A stretch of DNA of 64,000 bases, taken from positions 38,930-102,929 of the forward strand of contig JADJGV010000038.1 in the NCBI GenBank assembly GCA_016707895.1. The letters run 5' to 3'. Under the pieces are notes generated by a model. It was not told where the DNA came from, searched no databases, and saw nothing but the letters and a program-made list of their open reading frames with translations. Positions 26,604 to 35,976 of the stretch are shown here, in pieces; position 1 is the first letter of the stretch, and each line of letters begins with the position of its first letter. The stretch comes from Myxococcales bacterium. GTDB taxonomy: Bacteria > Myxococcota_A > Polyangia > Haliangiales > Haliangiaceae. The translations under genes and the position numbers were made by a program.

Positions 26604-27928
26604 AGGATCGGTCCTCCCAGCGCGGCCTCGACCGACACCGTCATGATGTTGTTACCGCCGCTGCCGCGGATGTTCGACGGCGGGTTGGTGATGCTGTCGC
26701 GGATCTCGGGGATGTCGTACCAGTAGTGCAGGTAGCTGGCGGCCAGCTTGAAGCGCCCCACCGGGAACCGCACGCCGGTGTGCAGGCCCCAGTGCGAGAA
26801 CGTCGGCTGATCGAACGTGACCGTCTGCGCCGGCGCCGGCGTGCGGTCGTAGTGGACGCCGGCCATCAGCTCGACGCACGGCGCCTGCGGCAGGTCGTGG
26901 ACCCGCACGCCGCCGGCCGCCTGCCACGAGTCGTTGTAGTTCTTGGGCGTGAGCAGCTGGCTGACCAGCGGCAGGCCGTTGATCTGGGTGCGCTGCTCCG
27001 TGTACGCGCGGTACAGGTAGTAGCGGACCTCGGTGCCGATCTCGAGCTTGGGCGTGACGTCGTAGTTGGCGCCGCCGAGGAAGGTCCACGGCAGCACTAG
27101 CCCGGTCTTCTGGTTGCCGACGTACTGATCGCCCGGCACGGTGGCGTCGGCGCCGGTGGTGAGCCGGACCTCGCCCTCGAGCATCGGGTCGACGCGGCCG
27201 ATCACGGTGGCGCCCAGCGTGAGCTTGGGGATCGGCCGGGCCAGCACGCCGGCGTTCCAGGTGAACTTCCAGTCCTCGCCGTCGATCACCAGCTCGGCGT
27301 TGGAGCCCAGCAGCCGCTCGGCGTCGATGCCGTTGACGATCGGGAACAGGTGGCGCTTGCCGTGGACCCGCACGTTCATCATGCCGGCGCCGAGGCCGAC
27401 CGAGAGCTTGCGGTTGATCTGGTACGCGGCCACCGCGGTGACCGTCGGCGCCACGATGTAGCCGTCGATCAGGTGGTAGCGGGTGACGTCGGTGTCTGCG
27501 AACTGCGCGCCGGTGCCGTTGGACACGTAGGCGGCGACCGCGCCCCACAGCTTGCCCGGCAGGATCTCGGCCGAGGCGGTCAGCATCGGGATCGCGCCGA
27601 TGGCGCGGGTCGGCCGGGTGGTCGGGTAGTAGCCCTCGGCGTCGACCGGCGCGTCGAGCCACCGGTCGCTCTGGTCCCACGGCCGCAGCTTGAACTCGGT
27701 GTTGAGCACCGCCAGCCCGAACGTCGCGTAGATGCGGACGCCGGGGAGCAGCGTCAGGCCAGCCGGGTTGTGGAACACCGCCGACGGCTCGTCGGGGCGG
27801 CCCACCACCGCGGCCATGCCGGTGCGGCGGACGCCGACCTCGGGGATGCCGAAGCCGCCGGCGCGCGCGGGGGCGGCGGTGGCGGCGCAGGCGAGGACGG
27901 CGGCCGCGAACCAGAGCGTGCGGTGCAT
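26600..27928 (-). CDS. FadL/OMPP1-type outer-membrane transporter
   Basis: A 442-residue exported beta-barrel with a signal peptide ending APARA-GGF. The N-terminal FadL hallmark is clear: GGFGIPEVGVRRTGMAAVVG, then DEPSAVFHNPAGL (the NPA motif of the plug). Strand-rich sequence continues to the end. FadL proteins take up hydrophobic molecules such as long-chain fatty acids and aromatics. It heads the run FadL - PLP lyase - M81, so its cargo may be the lyase substrate. ATG at 27928 is chosen for the signal peptide. It diverges from an M23 peptidase gene 63 bp away. Confidence 0.88.
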   Translation of the reverse strand: MHRTLWFAAAVLACAATAAPARAGGFGIPEVGVRRTGMAAVVGRPDEPSAVFHNPAGLTLLPGVRIYATFGLAVLNTEFKLRPWDQSDRWLDAPVDAEGYYPTTRPTRAIGAIPMLTASAEILPGKLWGAVAAYVSNGTGAQFADTDVTRYHLIDGYIVAPTVTAVAAYQINRKLSVGLGAGMMNVRVHGKRHLFPIVNGIDAERLLGSNAELVIDGEDWKFTWNAGVLARPIPKLTLGATVIGRVDPMLEGEVRLTTGADATVPGDQYVGNQKTGLVLPWTFLGGANYDVTPKLEIGTEVRYYLYRAYTEQRTQINGLPLVSQLLTPKNYNDSWQAAGGVRVHDLPQAPCVELMAGVHYDRTPAPAQTVTFDQPTFSHWGLHTGVRFPVGRFKLAASYLHYWYDIPEIRDSITNPPSNIRGSGGNNIMTVSVEAALGGPIL

Positions 27929-27991
27929 CCGACCAGCATCGGCGGTGCGCGCGGCGATTTCAATCGGCGCGGCCACCAGGCACGATGGGGC

Positions 27992-28930
27992 GTGGCCGAT
28001 CGTCCGTCGCTCATCGAGGTGCTGGGGCTGTCGCCGTGGCGGCAGCGCCTGCGCGAGACCGTCTTCGCGGTGCGCGGCGACGCGCTGACGCCGCCCAGCC
28101 GGTTCGATCACACCAGCCTGCGCATCCTGCAACCGCGGCTGGCCGCCGCGCTGTGGCGGGGCCAGCGGCCGTTCGGTCGCGCGGTGCCGATCTACAACCT
28201 GTTCAACCGCACCCCGACGCCGATCGTCGACGGCTGGTCGGTGCGCAAGACCCACGTCCGCGACTACCGCGGCGGCACGCTCACCTACGACAGCCACAAC
28301 GGCACCGACTTCGCCACCGCGCCAGGCACGGTGATCGTCGCCCCGGCCGCGGCCCGCGTGATCCTCGTCGTCAGCGAGTTCCACCGCGGCGGCCTCAAGC
28401 TCCTGCTCGATCACGGCGACGGCCTGGCCACCAGCTGCGCGCACCTGGCGCGGGCGCTGGTCGAGCCCGGCCAGGTGGTCGCCCGCGGCGAGCCCATCGC
28501 GCTGTCCGGAGCGTCGGGCCTCAACTTCGTCGCCGCGCTCGGCGCCGATCCGCCGCACCTGCACTTCAACACCTGGCTCGACGGCGTGCCGGTCGACCCG
28601 TTCGCCGCGCCGGGTGAGGTCTCGCTGTGGCGCCGCGCCAACGACCCCGCCCCCGGCGCCGCCGATCGCGATCTGCCCCCGACCGCGATCGACGACGCCC
28701 GCCTCGAGGCCCAGCTCGCCGCCTGCAAGGATCCGGCGCTCGCCGCCCGCCTGCGCGCCATCCCCGACCTCGGCGCGCGCGCGCTGGCCACGATCTTCGC
28801 GCGCAACTACCAACCGATGCGGTTCGCCGAGCACGTCTCTCCGTACGCCGCCCGCCCGGTCCGCGTCCCCCGCCTCGACCTGCCATTTGCGGCCACCGAC
28901 TACGACCGCATCCATCTGCCGGGGGTGTGA
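27992..28930 (+). CDS. M23-family peptidase
   Basis: A 312-residue protein starting at GTG 27992. The LytM-type domain includes DSHNGTDFATAPGT (the HxxxD metal pair) and PHLHFNTWLDG (HxH motif), with GLATSCAHLARALVEPGQ between them, as in M23 endopeptidases that cut peptidoglycan or act as activators. No signal peptide is visible at this start, and earlier in-frame sequence has none either, so export is unclear. The last ~90 residues after the domain are of unknown fold. Confidence 0.82.
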   Translation: MADRPSLIEVLGLSPWRQRLRETVFAVRGDALTPPSRFDHTSLRILQPRLAAALWRGQRPFGRAVPIYNLFNRTPTPIVDGWSVRKTHVRDYRGGTLTYDSHNGTDFATAPGTVIVAPAAARVILVVSEFHRGGLKLLLDHGDGLATSCAHLARALVEPGQVVARGEPIALSGASGLNFVAALGADPPHLHFNTWLDGVPVDPFAAPGEVSLWRRANDPAPGAADRDLPPTAIDDARLEAQLAACKDPALAARLRAIPDLGARALATIFARNYQPMRFAEHVSPYAARPVRVPRLDLPFAATDYDRIHLPGV

Positions 28931-28958
28931 CCCCGGGACCCGCGGCCGCGGCCGCGGT

Positions 28959-29783
28959 CTACTTCCCCTTCGCGACCACCGCGGTGCACTCGGCGAGCGC
29001 GGCCTCGAGCGTCGTCTCGCCCGAGCCCATCGACGTCCACTCGTTGATCTTGACCTTGCCGGTCGCGACCGCGGCGTCGCCGAGCTTCACGGTGGCGGCC
29101 TCGTTTTCCTTGGCGCCGCACGCGACCGGCTTGCCGGCGTCGTCCTTGCCGGTCGACAGCGTCACCGTGGTCCAGCCGACGCCGTTCGACGTCGACGTCG
29201 TGACGCCGGCGACGACGCCCGTGACGCTCACGACCTGGTCCTTCCACTTCGAGCGACCAGCCAGCGCCGTGGCGCGGAACGCGTCGACGGTCACCGGCTT
29301 GCCGTCGGTGGGCGGCGCCGCGGCGTTGGGATCCTCGGGCGGGCCCGGCTCGACCCCGGCCATCTTCATGCACTCGCTGCGGTTGCCGGGCAGCTCGCCC
29401 TTGGCGATCTTCATCGGGCTGGTCACCGAGGCGACGTTGTCGCCGTCCTTGGTGATGGACGCGTAGGCGCAGTCGTCGCCCTCGATCACCGCCCAGCCGA
29501 GCGTGTCGCCGTCGACCTTGGTCGGCTCGCCGGCCTGGCCCTTGGCGCGGGCCAGCGCGTCGGCCAGCGCCCGCGGTGGCGGGGTGCCGATGGCCTCCTT
29601 GAGGCCCATCACGCGCTCGATGGTGAGCTTGCCGGTGAACGGCGGCGGCGGCGCGGCCGGGGCGGGCGGCGGCGTGGGGGCGGCGGGCTTGGCGCTGCCG
29701 CCGCCGCTGGCGTCGTCGGTCTTCTTGCCGCAGCCGGCGGCGAGGCCGGCCACGATCATGGCGAGGAGGAGCGTGCGGTGCAT
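28959..29783 (-). CDS. Lipoprotein with OB-fold-like C-terminal domain, unknown function
   Basis: A 274-residue lipoprotein (LLLAMIVAGLAAGC, then GKKTDDASGGG) with a Pro/Ala linker to about residue 48. A first domain with Cys pair (DDCAYASI, SECMKMAG) precedes a second part where WKDQVVSVTGVVAGVTTST and GWTTVTLSTGKDDAGKPVACG resemble tRNA_anti-like/OB-fold lipoproteins. I do not recognise a named family. It is convergent with the M23 gene (28 bp) and follows the FIST gene on the same strand. Confidence 0.7.
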   Translation of the reverse strand: MHRTLLLAMIVAGLAAGCGKKTDDASGGGSAKPAAPTPPPAPAAPPPPFTGKLTIERVMGLKEAIGTPPPRALADALARAKGQAGEPTKVDGDTLGWAVIEGDDCAYASITKDGDNVASVTSPMKIAKGELPGNRSECMKMAGVEPGPPEDPNAAAPPTDGKPVTVDAFRATALAGRSKWKDQVVSVTGVVAGVTTSTSNGVGWTTVTLSTGKDDAGKPVACGAKENEAATVKLGDAAVATGKVKINEWTSMGSGETTLEAALAECTAVVAKGK

Positions 29784-29813
29784 GGCCGCGAGGCTACACC
29801 ACCCCGCCGCCGC

Positions 29814-30959
29814 TCACGCGACGGCGCCGCGGCGCCGGAACGTCGCGAACGCGCTGGTGTAGCCGTGGACGAAGGTCTTGCCGGCCACCGGGCCCAGCTC
29901 GCCATTGCAGAAGAAGCCGCCGATCGGCACCTGGCCGCGGGCGCGCGCGAACGCCTCGCTGTCGTGGTTGGGCGCGCCGTACAGCGCCTGGCCGCGGCCG
30001 ACGCACGAGAACAGCAGCGCGCCGGCCGCCGGGGCCGCCGGCTCGGCCAGCAGCTCGGCGAGATCTTCGGCCGAGGTCGCGGCGTCGCGCAGGTGGAACT
30101 GCACGACCTGGCCGGGCTCGACGCTCGCGGCCACGGTGAGCGCGCCGCTGGCGCGATCGCAGCCGACCAGGTTGCGCACCAGCACGTCGCGGCGGCCGAG
30201 CCGCGCGCCGTCGCGGGCCAGGCCGATGAACAGCGAGTGTCGGCACAGCGCGCGGTCGGCTGGCGGCATCGACGCGTGCAGCTCGGCCAGCGCGGCCAGC
30301 GCGGGCTTGCCGTCGAGCTCGAGGATCACGCTGCCCAGGCCCTTGGTCACGAACAGCGGCGGGCCGACCGGCCGGCAGCCCTGCGCGACGATGGTGTCGA
30401 CCGCGACGTCGCCGTCGAGCGTGACCAGCACCGCGCCCTCGCGGTGGCGGGCCTCGCCGGCGAACAGCGTGTTGCCCGGCCGGCCGCGCCCGGTCATGCC
30501 GCCCGACGCCAGGCCGCCGACGGTGGTGGCGGTGGGCCACACCGTGTCGAGCCAGGGCACCAGCCGGTCGACCGGGCTGGTCATCGGGCAGGGCAGCGCG
30601 ATCACCGCGCGGGCGTCGAGGTCCGGCGCCAGCCAGGTGTCGGGATCGGGGCCGAGGTGGTGGACCGCGGCGTTGACGCCGGGCAGCCGCGCCACCGTCA
30701 CCGCCAGCGCGGGCCGGTGCTCGATCTCGAGGCCGCCACCGATCGCGCCGCCGACCGTGCACCCGGCGATCGCGGCGCCAGGGAACTGCCGGGCCAGCGT
30801 CCGCGACAGGTGCGCGAAGCCGGCGGCGTGGTGGTCGGTGACGAACGCCAGCACCAGGTCGGCGCGCGCGTCCCCCAGCGCTTCGGCCGCCTCGGCGGCG
30901 GCCTGATCGCAAGCGGCGATCGTATCGGGAGCGGTGGCGATGGCCGAGGCCCAACGCAT
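29814..30959 (-). CDS. FIST-domain sensor protein
   Basis: A 381-residue soluble protein with FIST N-terminal features (LVLAFVTDHHAAGFAHLSRTL, AIAGCTVGGAIGGG, TTVGGLASGGMTGRG) and a FIST C-terminal domain (AQGCRPVGPPLFVTKG; ending ALLFSCVGRGQALYGAPNHDSEAF and PIGGFFCNGELGPV). FIST domains are predicted to sense small ligands such as amino acids, usually beside signalling genes. Here it stands alone, divergent from the DUF2236 gene, so its partner is unknown. Family call secure. Confidence 0.9.
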   Translation of the reverse strand: MRWASAIATAPDTIAACDQAAAEAAEALGDARADLVLAFVTDHHAAGFAHLSRTLARQFPGAAIAGCTVGGAIGGGLEIEHRPALAVTVARLPGVNAAVHHLGPDPDTWLAPDLDARAVIALPCPMTSPVDRLVPWLDTVWPTATTVGGLASGGMTGRGRPGNTLFAGEARHREGAVLVTLDGDVAVDTIVAQGCRPVGPPLFVTKGLGSVILELDGKPALAALAELHASMPPADRALCRHSLFIGLARDGARLGRRDVLVRNLVGCDRASGALTVAASVEPGQVVQFHLRDAATSAEDLAELLAEPAAPAAGALLFSCVGRGQALYGAPNHDSEAFARARGQVPIGGFFCNGELGPVAGKTFVHGYTSAFATFRRRGAVA

Positions 30960-31048
30960 CGCTACCAGCGTACTCGATCGCCAGCGGTCGACAACGCCCG
31001 CAAACGCCGCGCTTGACCGCCGTCGGCGCTGGCGCGATCGTCGAGGTT

Positions 31049-31990
31049 ATGATCGTGTCGACGGCCGCGCACGAGGCGAGCCTGGCCGCGCTCGCCGCCG
31101 AGGTGCGCGAGCCCGCGGCCGGCCTCCACGGGCCGGGCAGCCCGGCGTGGCGCATCGAGCGCGATCTGGTGATCTTCCTCGGCGGCGGCCGCGCGGCGCT
31201 GCTGCAGCTGGCCCACCCCTACGTCGCCTACGGCGTGCACCAGCACTCGCGCACCCGCGACGACGTGGTCGGGCGGTTCCGGCGCACCTTCGACAACGTC
31301 TTCGCGATGGCGTTCGGCACGCTCGACGACGCGCTGACCTCGGCGCGGCGGGTCCACCGCATCCACACCCACATCACCGGGACGATCGGCGAGGACGCGG
31401 GCGCGTTCCCGCGCGGCGCGCCCTACCACGCCAACGAGCTGGCCGGGCTGATCTGGGTGTGGGCGACGCTGGTCGACTCGGTGGTCGCGGTCTACGCGGC
31501 GATCGGCGAGCCGCTCACCAGCGCCGAGCGCGAGGCGTACTACCGGGGCGCGATCCGGTTCGCGCGGCTGTTCGGCATCGGCCCCGGCGACGTGCCCGCG
31601 ACCTGGGACGGCTTCGCGGCGTACGTGGCCGCGACGATCGCGTCGCCGGTGATCACCGTGACCGCGCCGGCGCGGCAGATGGCCGGCTTCCTGTTCGGCG
31701 GCCGCGTGGGGCTGGTGGCGCGCGCGGTCAGCGCCGCGCTGTTGCCGCCGTCGGTGCGCGCGCAGTTCGGGCTGTCGTTCGGCCGGCGCGAGCGCGCGCT
31801 GGCGATGGCGACCCTGGCCGCGGTGCGCGCGGCGCGGGCGGTGACGCCGCGATCGGCGTGGGACGTGCCGGCCTACCGCGACGCCGAGCGGCGGCTGCGC
31901 GGGCTGCCGCCGAGCGCGTGGAGCCGCTGGGTCGAGGCGCGGCTGGTGGCGCTGGCCGGGCGCACGGCGCAGGCGCGGCCGACGCGCTAG
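31049..31990 (+). CDS. DUF2236 / MpaB-type oxygenase-like protein
   Basis: A 313-residue protein starting at ATG 31049; an in-frame TTG at 31013 is less likely. The family pattern is clear: VIFLGGGRAALLQLAHPYVAYGVHQHS, RFRRTFDNVFAMAFGTLDDALTSARRVHRIH and ANELAGLIWVWATLVDSV. It has the conserved His and Asp/Glu positions of DUF2236, a family containing latex-clearing protein-like and MpaB heme or metal oxygenases. The enzyme function of most members is unknown. Single gene; convergent with the next minus-strand gene. Confidence 0.88.
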   Translation: MIVSTAAHEASLAALAAEVREPAAGLHGPGSPAWRIERDLVIFLGGGRAALLQLAHPYVAYGVHQHSRTRDDVVGRFRRTFDNVFAMAFGTLDDALTSARRVHRIHTHITGTIGEDAGAFPRGAPYHANELAGLIWVWATLVDSVVAVYAAIGEPLTSAEREAYYRGAIRFARLFGIGPGDVPATWDGFAAYVAATIASPVITVTAPARQMAGFLFGGRVGLVARAVSAALLPPSVRAQFGLSFGRRERALAMATLAAVRAARAVTPRSAWDVPAYRDAERRLRGLPPSAWSRWVEARLVALAGRTAQARPTR

Positions 31991-31999
31991 CTAGCGCTG

Positions 32000-32398
32000 C
32001 TACGCCGAGGTCATCGCGCGGGTCACGATCAGCACGACGTCGAGCGCGCGCGCGACCGCCATCGCCGGCGTGGCGCCGCTGAGCTCGCGGTCGAGCGCGA
32101 CGAACACGTACTCGCCGGGCGGCAGCGCGAAGCGGAACTGGCCGTCGCGATCGCTCTTGACCCGGCGCGGGGCGGGGCCGCGGCGATCGGCGTGGGTGGC
32201 GACCACGGTGACGCCCGGGATCGCCTGGCCCGCGTGATCGACCACGCGCCCGACCACCTGCGCGCTGGCGAGCGGCACCTCTCGCTTGGGCGCCAGGTTG
32301 GTCGGGGCTGGCGTGGCAGGTCGGCGCACGCCACCAGCCTGCGCAGCGGAGGGGACCGCGAGGAGCGCGCAGGCGAGGAGCAGGTGGGCGGGGCGCAT
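32000..32398 (-). CDS. Secreted carboxypeptidase-regulatory-like domain protein
   Basis: A 132-residue exported protein; the ATG at 32398 gives a signal peptide (RPAHLLLACALLAVPSAAQA). The mature protein is one CarboxypepD_reg-like/transthyretin-like beta-sandwich: VVGRVVDHAGQAIPGVTVVATHADRRG, VKSDRDGQFRFALPPGEYVFVALD. Such domains serve as adhesive or structural modules. It ends 9 bp from the convergent DUF2236 gene. Its promoter region holds repeated GGTCGCA heptamers. Confidence 0.8.
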   Translation of the reverse strand: MRPAHLLLACALLAVPSAAQAGGVRRPATPAPTNLAPKREVPLASAQVVGRVVDHAGQAIPGVTVVATHADRRGPAPRRVKSDRDGQFRFALPPGEYVFVALDRELSGATPAMAVARALDVVLIVTRAMTSA

Positions 32399-32487
32399 GG
32401 GGGGAGGTACGGAGCACACCGCGTGCCGATGGCCGACGATCGGTAGACCCGCGACGCCACGCCCCGGTTGCACCGAAAACGCGCGCC

Positions 32488-32530
32488 TGCGACCGGTCGC
32501 AGCCTGGTCGCACCGGTCGCACCTGTCGCG
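32488..32530 (+). repeat. Cluster of GGTCGCA heptamers upstream of the secreted beta-sandwich gene
   Basis: GGTCGCA occurs at 32495-32501, 32506-32512 and 32515-32521. An inverted copy at 32488-32494 forms the perfect palindrome TGCGACCGGTCGCA, and a variant TGTCGCG follows at 32524-32530. They lie 90-130 bp upstream of the start at 32398, in the only gap of that area (32399-32590). The spacing (4 and 2 bases between copies) looks like a multi-site regulator-binding region. The distance also allows a role in termination of the upstream activator gene. Confidence 0.5.
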
Positions 32531-32590
32531 CTCCCGCCACAGCGGGTGACCCGCCGCGACAGAACGTCGAGGCGTCCTCGCCCTCGGCCG

Positions 32591-33988
32591 CTACTTGAAC
32601 TTCTCGGGATCGACCGCGAACCGCTTCACCCAGCGCTGGATCTGCTTGCGATCCTTGTTGAGCGCCCGCGCCACGGCGCTGATGTTGCCGCGGTGATCGC
32701 GCATCGCGGCGCACAGGCTGTCGCGCAGCGCCTCGTCGGCCGGGGTCAGCGGCGTCGTGCGGGCCGCGCCGGGTGGGCGGCCCGAGCGCACCGCGTCGGG
32801 CAGGTGGCTCGCCAGCACCGGCGTGGCGCCGGCCAGCACCGACGCCGTGGTCAGCGCCTGCTCGAGCTCGCGGATGTTGAGCGGCCACGGGTAGCGGAAC
32901 AACAGCCGCGCGGCGTCGAGGTCGAGCCCCACCGCGTCGGCCGGGAAGTGCCGCTCGTACAGCGAGCCGATCAGGATGCCGAGATCGGGGCGGCGCTCGG
33001 CCAGCGCCGGCACCGCGATGCGGAAGCCGGCCAGGCGCGCGAACAGGTCGTGGCGGAACAGGCCCTCGGCGATCATCTCGTCGAGGTCGCGGTGGGTGGC
33101 GGCGATGATCCGCACGTCGACCGAGACCGGGCGGGTGCCGCCCACCGGCGTGACCTCGCGCTCCTGCAGCACCCGCAAGAGCGTCGCCTGCGACGCCGCC
33201 GGCAGGTCGCCGATCTCGTCGAGGAACAGCGTGCCCTTGTCGGCGGCGCGCACCAGCCCGGTGTGATCGGCGTGGGCGCCGGAGAACGCGCCCTTCTTGT
33301 GGCCGAACAGCTCGCTCTCGATGAGGTTGTCGGGCAGCGCGCCGCAGTTGACCGCGACGAACTCGCCGCTGCGCCCCGACAGCGCGTGGGCGGCGCGGGC
33401 CAGCACCTCCTTGCCGGTGCCGCTGTCGCCCTCGACCAGGATCGACACCGCCGAGCCGGCCACCTGCCGCATCCGGGCCAGGTCGCGGCCGTACTCGGGG
33501 ATCAGCGTGGCCAGGCCGGCGATCGGCTCGCGGCTGCGCTCGAGATCGATGATCGGCGGATCCTGATCGCCCAGCGGCAGGCGCTCGCAGAACACGAACA
33601 GCGTGTGGCCGAACTCGATCAGGTCGCCGTCGGCCAGCACCGCCCGCTTGGTGGGCTGGCCGTTGACGAAGGTGCCGTTCTTGGAGTCGGTGTCGGTCAG
33701 CACCCAGCGGCCGAACGACGGCTCGAGCCGGGCGTGCTTCGACGACATCCACCGGTCCGGGACCCGGACGAACAGCTCGGCGCCGGTGCGGTCGGCCTTG
33801 CGCTCGCTGCCGCGGCCCAGCACCACGGCGGCGACGTCGCCGAGGTCGTAGCGCGCCGACAGCGCGCGCGGGCGCTGGCACTCGAGCGCGAGCACGAGTG
33901 CGGGCCGCAGGCGCGTCGCGTCGGGGCGCGGGCCCGCGTCTTCGGCCAGAGAGAGCGTCGCACCCAGCGTGTCCACCATCGAGCGCAT
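32591..33988 (-). CDS. FHA-domain sigma54-dependent activator
   Basis: A protein of about 465 residues (474 from an upstream GTG at 34015; I prefer the ATG at 33988). An FHA domain (LGRGSERKADRTGAE ... SSKHARLE ... DSKNGTFVNG) reads phosphothreonine. It is followed by an AAA+ sigma54-activator domain with Walker A EGDSGTGKE, GAFSGA in place of the usual GAFTGA, Walker B GTLFLDEIGDLP and an R-finger region, then a Fis-type HTH (NISAVARALNKDRKQIQRW). FHA-sigma54 activators abound in Myxococcota and link Ser/Thr kinases to transcription. The kinase at 3.4-6.5 kb is one possible partner, but nothing here shows it. The Thr-to-Ser change in GAFTGA is conservative. Confidence 0.92.
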   Translation of the reverse strand: MRSMVDTLGATLSLAEDAGPRPDATRLRPALVLALECQRPRALSARYDLGDVAAVVLGRGSERKADRTGAELFVRVPDRWMSSKHARLEPSFGRWVLTDTDSKNGTFVNGQPTKRAVLADGDLIEFGHTLFVFCERLPLGDQDPPIIDLERSREPIAGLATLIPEYGRDLARMRQVAGSAVSILVEGDSGTGKEVLARAAHALSGRSGEFVAVNCGALPDNLIESELFGHKKGAFSGAHADHTGLVRAADKGTLFLDEIGDLPAASQATLLRVLQEREVTPVGGTRPVSVDVRIIAATHRDLDEMIAEGLFRHDLFARLAGFRIAVPALAERRPDLGILIGSLYERHFPADAVGLDLDAARLLFRYPWPLNIRELEQALTTASVLAGATPVLASHLPDAVRSGRPPGAARTTPLTPADEALRDSLCAAMRDHRGNISAVARALNKDRKQIQRWVKRFAVDPEKFK

Positions 33989-34037
33989 CTTAGCCAAACT
34001 CAACCGCGACCACACCCCCTGCCATTCCCAGTGATCG

Positions 34038-35966
34038 TCACCACTGCCGGGTGACCGTCACCGCCAGGGCCCGCCCCGTCGAGGGCACGCCGGCGCGGGC
34101 GAGGTAGCGGCGGTCGAGCAGATCGGTGAGCTGCCCCGAGATCACCCACGGCCCGGCCTCGTAGCTGCCCGCCAGGTCGAGGGCCTGGTACTCGGGCAGC
34201 CACTGCTGGCGATCGAGGCGCCGACCCATCACCCGCAGTCGCACCTCGGTCCACAGCCCCTCGATCGGCCGCGCGGCGAGGTGCAGCTGGGCGCGGTGGC
34301 GGGCCAGGAAGTCGAGGGGCTCGCCGCGGCCGGGCGCGCCGGCCTCGATGAAGCTGTACGCCGCGCCGCCCTCGACCACCTGATCGCGGCCGATGACCGC
34401 GCTCACGTCGACGCCCTGCAGATCGAGCGCGCCGCTGTTGGTGAAGCGGCGGGTCGCGGGATCGGTCTTGATGAGCCCGTCGCTCCACCGCGCCCACGCC
34501 GCCGACTCGAGCCGGTGGCGGGCGCCGCCGATCGCGACCCGCGCCTCGGCGAAGTCGTTGACCTCACCGTCGAGGCCGGCGGTGCCAGCGTCGCTGCGGT
34601 AGCGCTCGCGCAGGGTCGGCAGGCGGCCCTTGCGCGCGACCGTCGCGGTGAACGCGACGTCGGCGACCGGCGCGTAGGCGGCGACCAGCTTGCCCTCGGG
34701 CCGCACCGGCGCGCCCAGCCCCAGCGGCACCGCCAGCCCGAGCGCCGCGTCGAGCCGCAGCCGCGCGTCCTCGTACTGGCCACCGGCCGCGACCTCGGCC
34801 ACCGTCGAGCGGCCCCGCGACAAGGTCAGGCCGTCGTCGACCCGGGCCGCCTCGCTGTCGAGGTGGGCCGACGCCACCGCGCGGGTGCGCGGGCCCAGGC
34901 CGCGGGTGATCAGCAACCCGGCGCCGGCGCGGTTGGCGCGCACGTCCTCCTTGGCCTCGGGCGTCGTCAGCGTCGGGTCGAGGAAGAAGTGGGTCAGCCG
35001 GGTGGTGCCGTGGCCGTAGGCGTCGGCCAGGAGCTGCCACCGGCCGATCGTCCGCTCGTACCGGGCGCTGGCGCGGCCCAGCAGCTCGCGATCGATCTGG
35101 GTGATCTCGGCGGTGTCGTCCTCGATCGGCGGCACGACGTAGCCGCGCACCAGGCCGAAGCCGTCGATCACCAGCCGGTCCTTGCCGCGGCGATCCTCGA
35201 GCCGCAGCGCCAGGCCGGCGGCGCGGCGACCTTCGTCGACGTCGACCTCGCCCGGGATGTCGAACGCTCGGGCGCCCAGCTCGCCGGTGGCCGAGACGCG
35301 CAGCGCGGTGTGGGCGCCGAGCGCGTGGCGGCCGGTCACCGCGGCGACGCCGGCGCGCGCGGTGGTCGCGGTGGCGCGGGCCAGCAGCGCCGCCGGGCCG
35401 ATCGCGTCGGAGGTGTGCAGCTCGACCACGCCGCCGGGGCCGCCGGGGCCGTCGATCGGCGAGGCCGGCGCGGTCGACACCCGCACCTGGGCCAGGTCGG
35501 TGGTCGGCAGGCTCGAGAGATCGAAGTTGCCGAAGTACGGATCGTCGATCGCGACGCCGTCGATCAGGATCTTCACCGCGCTGCGCCGCGCGCCGCGGAT
35601 GTCGATCTGCCGGCCGCCGCGCCCGGCCTCGCGGATGACCACGTCGGGCAGGTACGCGATCGCCGCCGCGACGTCGGTGGCGCCGCGCCGGGCCAGCTCG
35701 CGCGCGTCCTGGCGCGGCTGGGTGTCGCGATCGAACGGCTTGTCGGGGCGCTCGTCCCAGATCTCGATGACCTCGGCCTGGGCCAGCGCCAGCGCGGTGG
35801 CGAGGTCGATGGTCTCGGGGCCGGCCGGCGGCGGGGCGGGCGGCGGGGTGGGGGGCGGTTCGTCGGCCCTGGCGGCCCCGGGCCCCACGAGGGCGGCGAT
35901 CGCGAGCAGCCAGGACCACGAGCGGAGCACGATCGCAGCGTACCTGCGAGCGCCGTGCCGCGACAT
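34038..35966 (-). CDS. TonB-dependent outer-membrane receptor
   Basis: About 642 residues, exported by a signal ending ARA-DEPPP, then a Pro-rich stretch. The plug domain is seen in DVAAAIAYLPDVVIREAGRGGRQIDIRGARRSAVKILIDGVAIDDPYFGNFDLSSLP and the following VRVSTAPAS segment. The rest is beta-barrel sequence ending in a strand with the terminal aromatic residue W (VTVTRQW). A TonB-box-like EVIEIW lies before the plug. The substrate is unknown; no siderophore or cobalamin gene is nearby. A GTG one codon earlier is also possible. The start lies 11 bp after the Ku stop on the same strand. Confidence 0.88.
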   Translation of the reverse strand: MSRHGARRYAAIVLRSWSWLLAIAALVGPGAARADEPPPTPPPAPPPAGPETIDLATALALAQAEVIEIWDERPDKPFDRDTQPRQDARELARRGATDVAAAIAYLPDVVIREAGRGGRQIDIRGARRSAVKILIDGVAIDDPYFGNFDLSSLPTTDLAQVRVSTAPASPIDGPGGPGGVVELHTSDAIGPAALLARATATTARAGVAAVTGRHALGAHTALRVSATGELGARAFDIPGEVDVDEGRRAAGLALRLEDRRGKDRLVIDGFGLVRGYVVPPIEDDTAEITQIDRELLGRASARYERTIGRWQLLADAYGHGTTRLTHFFLDPTLTTPEAKEDVRANRAGAGLLITRGLGPRTRAVASAHLDSEAARVDDGLTLSRGRSTVAEVAAGGQYEDARLRLDAALGLAVPLGLGAPVRPEGKLVAAYAPVADVAFTATVARKGRLPTLRERYRSDAGTAGLDGEVNDFAEARVAIGGARHRLESAAWARWSDGLIKTDPATRRFTNSGALDLQGVDVSAVIGRDQVVEGGAAYSFIEAGAPGRGEPLDFLARHRAQLHLAARPIEGLWTEVRLRVMGRRLDRQQWLPEYQALDLAGSYEAGPWVISGQLTDLLDRRYLARAGVPSTGRALAVTVTRQW

Positions 35967-35976
35967 CACACGCCGG

